Source: Methanobacteriota archaeon
GTDB lineage: Archaea > Halobacteriota > Methanomicrobia > Methanomicrobiales > Methanoculleaceae
Assembly: GCA_023393455.1 (NCBI GenBank)
Contig: JAEWLJ010000013.1
Coordinates: 1-64,000 of the forward strand
Reading direction: 5' to 3'
Length of the DNA stretch: 64,000 bases
The notes beneath the pieces were generated by a model. It did not search any database, was not told the origin of the DNA, and worked only from the letters and a program-made list of their open reading frames with translations. Below, one piece after another: positions 62,301-64,000 of the stretch; the stretch's first letter is position 1, and every line of letters starts with the position of its first letter. Position numbers and translations under genes: made by a program.

Positions 62301-64000
62301 CGGATCACCGTCACGCCCGACCACCCGGTCTATGCCCTGGAGGGCGAGAAATTCGCCAGGAAGACCGCAGAAGACCTCGATATCGGCGACTACCTGCCGG
62401 TCTTGAAGACGGGCGAGTTCTGCGAGAGCATGGTTGCGGAGATCGACGTTGCCGGGGTCCTCACGCAGGCCGGCCACGCCGGTGCCGTCCACGCCTCCGA
62501 GGATGAGGTGAATACCCGGGGTGCAAAACGCCCCGGTCTTTCTCGCACCCTCCCGGTCACTGGCGACCTCGCACGGTTCCTCGGCTACTACCTCGCGGCA
62601 GGGTCAAGCGAGCATGCCGGGCGGCGCTACACGGTCCGGCTCTCGTTTGAGGGAGACGAGTCAGGGGTTGCGGCGGACGCCGCAACCTGCATCCGCGCCG
62701 CCTTTGGGTGCGATCCGGACGTCCGCGCCTCGGCGGCGGGGACCACCGTCACCATCACCAGCAAACTCATCTATCTCCTGGTCGACGCCCTCGGATGCGG
62801 CTCCTCAGAGAGCGACAGGACGGTGCCCGACCTCCTCTTCAACCTCGACCGCGCCCGGGTAGGTGACTACCTCGGTGCGGCCTTCCACGCCAGGACGACC
62901 TCCGGGCGCCGTGCCCGGAGCATCCGGCTGAAAGCGGCCTCCCGCGACGCTGTCCAGAAGCTGGTCTGGCTCGCCAAAGGGATCGGGGTCCAGATGAGCT
63001 ATGCTGAACGCGAGGCCCCGCAGAAGACCTACATCTGCAGGATCACCGCCCAGAACCAGATCGACCGGTTCTCTGCAGAGACCGGGTGGTCGGCAGAGGT
63101 GCCGCAGGGCCGGCAGACCGATGGGACCTTCACGGACCTTCCGGTGAGCAAGCACGCTGCCGGGTGCACCGCGGTCGCCTGCGCGAGCAGGTACCACGGC
63201 GGCGGGATGGACGGGCTCCAGGTCTCGCTCTATATCCCGCCTATCACCCGCAACGCCGGGAGAGAACGGTTCGCCGGAGGGGACGTCCACCCGCTCCGCA
63301 TCCGCTCGATCGAGCGGGTCGATCACGACGGCTACGTCTACGATCTGGTCGACGTCGCCGGCACCCATACCTTCTCGACCGCGCTCGGCATCGTGACCGG
63401 GAACTGTTGCGCATACCAGTTCTCCTCGGTCGCCGACGAGGACGACCAGTTCGAGGACAAACTCTACTTCCGCGAGGGGAAGCACTTCTCGATGGGCTCC
63501 TGGCAGGTGATGTCGATCAACTGTCCACGGGCGGCGTATAAGGCGGAGGGCAACCAGGAACGGCTCTTTGCCGAACTGAAATCGCTCATGGACATCGCCG
63601 TCGACCTCTACCGCATCAAGCGCCGCTGGATGTCCCTCATCCGGACGAACGGCAGGATGCCGTTTGCGATGCAGCGCCCGAAGGACCCGAACACCGGCGA
63701 GCGCGGCGCGGTCGCCGTGGACCTCGAAGGGCTCGTCTACACCATCGGCGTCGTCGGGGTCAACGAGATGGTGCAGCACTTCACCGGCCACCAGCTCCAC
63801 GAGTCGAAGGAGGCGTTCCGCCTCGCTGTCCGGGCGATGACCGAACTCGAGATGTATGCGCGCGAGCTCTCGAAGAAGCACAACATGACGATCGCTCTCG
63901 CCCGCACCCCGGCGGAGACGACCGGCCAGCGGTTCGCGGTCGCCGACCTGCTCGACGAGCGGTTCCGGGACCACGCGATCAAGGTCATCAAGGGCGACGC
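59376..64000 (+). CDS. nrdD: Anaerobic ribonucleoside-triphosphate reductase with two inteins, 3' end missing
   Basis: The frame starts at a TTG (59376-59378), 2 bases after the redoxin stop, and stays open to the window edge. Extein parts: residues 1-182 (LFGEFVPTFPKVRTSRGFL ... LADHHLRGDLHIHDLEYFGTRPF), then CQDWDLRYFFYYGL..., then CCAYQFSSVADE.... The join across the first intein, GTRPF + CQDWDLRYF, is the conserved NrdD sequence. NrdD makes deoxyribonucleotides anaerobically by glycyl-radical chemistry; the C-terminal glycyl radical site is beyond the window. Conserved catalytic Cys residues border both insertion points. Confidence 0.93.
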   Translation, partial: MTHKSTQATLFGEFVPTFPKVRTSRGFLLDWDRNRIVKQILEETRLVETFYGYEGADEETAQDIARRVEKKIQMLGLQSLSGPLIREIVNTTLLERGLIPYRNVSTRVGTPVFDAHLIDVGRGFESHDNANLQENAETSHKKKADKISKEQYLLQLPPDLADHHLRGDLHIHDLEYFGTRPFCIDGSTVIPVRMENRIRSIRPDELPIEGDEWYPEDLSALTPEGWRQVSKVTRRRVNPGEMLRIKTTGGRSLLVTGEHRIPVQTGDEMTIRRADEVRAGDALYRVSGTDTIRGEAIRAIDLVRELPASVPAHLLENVYVRGARDIFTDAVRTGRATSYTEISRALGVEHQKQWYTRGTMPVTLFEAFCSRYGVEDYAGVTIGVTGSEHELPALLTLTPELIRLLGFFVAEGNYNVSLETGQYNLAITENRQAPAIQASARTTLNTYATIAGGTPDTTTIYGIEVEHNRVLQVYFGGKPAYLLFRYVFGIPEGAAGKRLPWIVYHLDDVLLHEFLSALFTGDGSAYYRPEKSDCIVNYTTISPTLRQELSLLLTTLGMDPQIVELYGEEDRPTLYRLQLNGRKNIETFARYATFLDERQDHIDGFLSAVKERQVRERKETVVEISPAEPTGEYVYDLFLDGDGSEESHTFYASDGLLIHNCQDWDLRYFFYYGLMPDGNGTKASVAGPAKRAEVAVLHAVKALGSAQTNFAGGQGYYNFLTFMAPFFEGMDYEEIRQLMQMFVYEMTQMMVARGGQVVFSSVQLSPGVPTLWKDKPCVYRGKVWNGEQAPLRTYGEFEREVRLLFKALMEVMLEGDYWGKPFSFPKPEISIEPDFLTEDEEFNREHPDLPTYQDLYLMTFELASKYGSPYYDNQIPAYRGAGEGISCYQCLAGDELVPVADHHGRVAIRAIGDLFDTAAKNGRRIDSFGTELAYYDGKAPSVDFTTLEASLRPFHGVMRQRYTGDLLRITLESGRRITVTPDHPVYALEGEKFARKTAEDLDIGDYLPVLKTGEFCESMVAEIDVAGVLTQAGHAGAVHASEDEVNTRGAKRPGLSRTLPVTGDLARFLGYYLAAGSSEHAGRRYTVRLSFEGDESGVAADAATCIRAAFGCDPDVRASAAGTTVTITSKLIYLLVDALGCGSSESDRTVPDLLFNLDRARVGDYLGAAFHARTTSGRRARSIRLKAASRDAVQKLVWLAKGIGVQMSYAEREAPQKTYICRITAQNQIDRFSAETGWSAEVPQGRQTDGTFTDLPVSKHAAGCTAVACASRYHGGGMDGLQVSLYIPPITRNAGRERFAGGDVHPLRIRSIERVDHDGYVYDLVDVAGTHTFSTALGIVTGNCCAYQFSSVADEDDQFEDKLYFREGKHFSMGSWQVMSINCPRAAYKAEGNQERLFAELKSLMDIAVDLYRIKRRWMSLIRTNGRMPFAMQRPKDPNTGERGAVAVDLEGLVYTIGVVGVNEMVQHFTGHQLHESKEAFRLAVRAMTELEMYARELSKKHNMTIALARTPAETTGQRFAVADLLDERFRDHAIKVIKGD
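59922..61355 (+). mobile_element. Intein 1 of NrdD with LAGLIDADG homing endonuclease
   Basis: 478 residues. It opens with CIDGSTVIPV (block A), has block B SLLVTGEHRIPV with the TxxH pair, and closes with YVYDLFLDGDG and ...ASDGLLIHN before extein Cys, so splicing residues are canonical (Cys1, penultimate His, final Asn, Cys+1). Between them are two LAGLIDADG-type motifs with catalytic acids intact: LLGFFVAEGN and LSALFTGDGS. It is therefore a complete, probably active homing endonuclease intein, inserted immediately before the conserved CQDWD of NrdD. Confidence 0.9.
62043..63404 (+). mobile_element. Intein 2 of NrdD, endonuclease apparently decayed
   Basis: 454 residues. Block A is CLAGDELVPV, block B RRITVTPDHPVYAL, and the C-terminal blocks are GYVYDLVDVAGTHTFSTALGI and VTGN, with Cys+1 (TGT 63405). 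The penultimate residue is Gly instead of His. LAGLIDADG positions are present only as FLGYYLAAGSS (62578-62610) and YLGAAFHARTTSG, each without its catalytic acidic residue. Splicing motifs look sufficient; endonuclease activity does not. It splits the ISCYQ/CCAYQ extein sequence. Confidence 0.85.

Noticed and set aside
61653..63974. Minus-strand frames opposite nrdD and its second intein
   Set aside because: The + strand frame is continuous and carries NrdD and intein blocks; the antisense frames have no recognisable motif.

Overview
The window is a stretch of chromosome from a high-GC hydrogenotrophic methanogenic archaeon, most likely Methanoculleus or a close relative in Methanomicrobiales. 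That placement is an inference. It rests on a complete mcrBDGA cluster, an fwdDBAC cluster, a six-subunit Ech hydrogenase, an archaeal split glutamate synthase with an F420-type subunit, N-acetyl-beta-lysine synthesis, TATA-box promoters and T-run terminators. No rRNA, tRNA, CRISPR array or intact insertion sequence was found.

Layout. Positions 1-8 kb hold DNA-maintenance and solute genes: a radical-SAM/HhH protein, AblB, a GH13 glycosidase, a MerR/GyrI regulator, a TPR protein, an HNH nuclease and DinB. Positions 8.5-18.2 kb form the methanogenesis core. The mcr operon (last step of the pathway) and the fwd operon (first step) are transcribed away from each other from a roughly 1 kb AT-rich region, and the fwd transcript appears to start with a strongly structured leader. 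A MoeA-type molybdotransferase follows fwd. Positions 19.5-22.9 kb hold a DEDDh exonuclease, a bacterial-type RNase III, a DUF362 Fe-S protein and a HIT protein. Positions 23-28.1 kb are echABCDEF. Positions 28.6-46.1 kb are a mosaic of single genes: an FAD disulfide reductase, SLC13 permease, YkgJ protein, secreted beta-propeller, P-type ATPase, cupin, radical SAM/SPASM enzyme, histidine kinase, flavoprotein, CBS protein, four tandem PEBP paralogues and a phosphoribosyltransferase. Positions 46.2-48.6 kb carry RNase HI, TrmO, an Mrp/NBP35 ATPase and a small partner. Positions 48.8-49.2 kb hold the relic of a type I restriction locus. Positions 49.2-55 kb are nitrogen assimilation, with glnA divergent from a four-gene glutamate synthase operon. 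Positions 55-59 kb hold membrane proteins and the cca-thpR pair. From 59.0 kb to the end lies a glutaredoxin-like gene and nrdD, the anaerobic ribonucleotide reductase, interrupted by two inteins and running off the window.

How the genes work together. Ech couples ion flow to ferredoxin reduction, Fwd uses reduced ferredoxin to fix CO2 as formyl-methanofuran, and Mcr releases methane. MoeA plausibly supplies the metal-pterin for Fwd. GlnA and the glutamate synthase make the GS-GOGAT cycle.

The most noteworthy signals are the fwd leader RNA candidate, the doubly intein-split nrdD (one intein with a decayed endonuclease), a dispersed GC-rich element with terminal inverted repeats present twice, an RNase III lacking a conserved catalytic aspartate, the restriction-locus relic and the tandem PEBP array.
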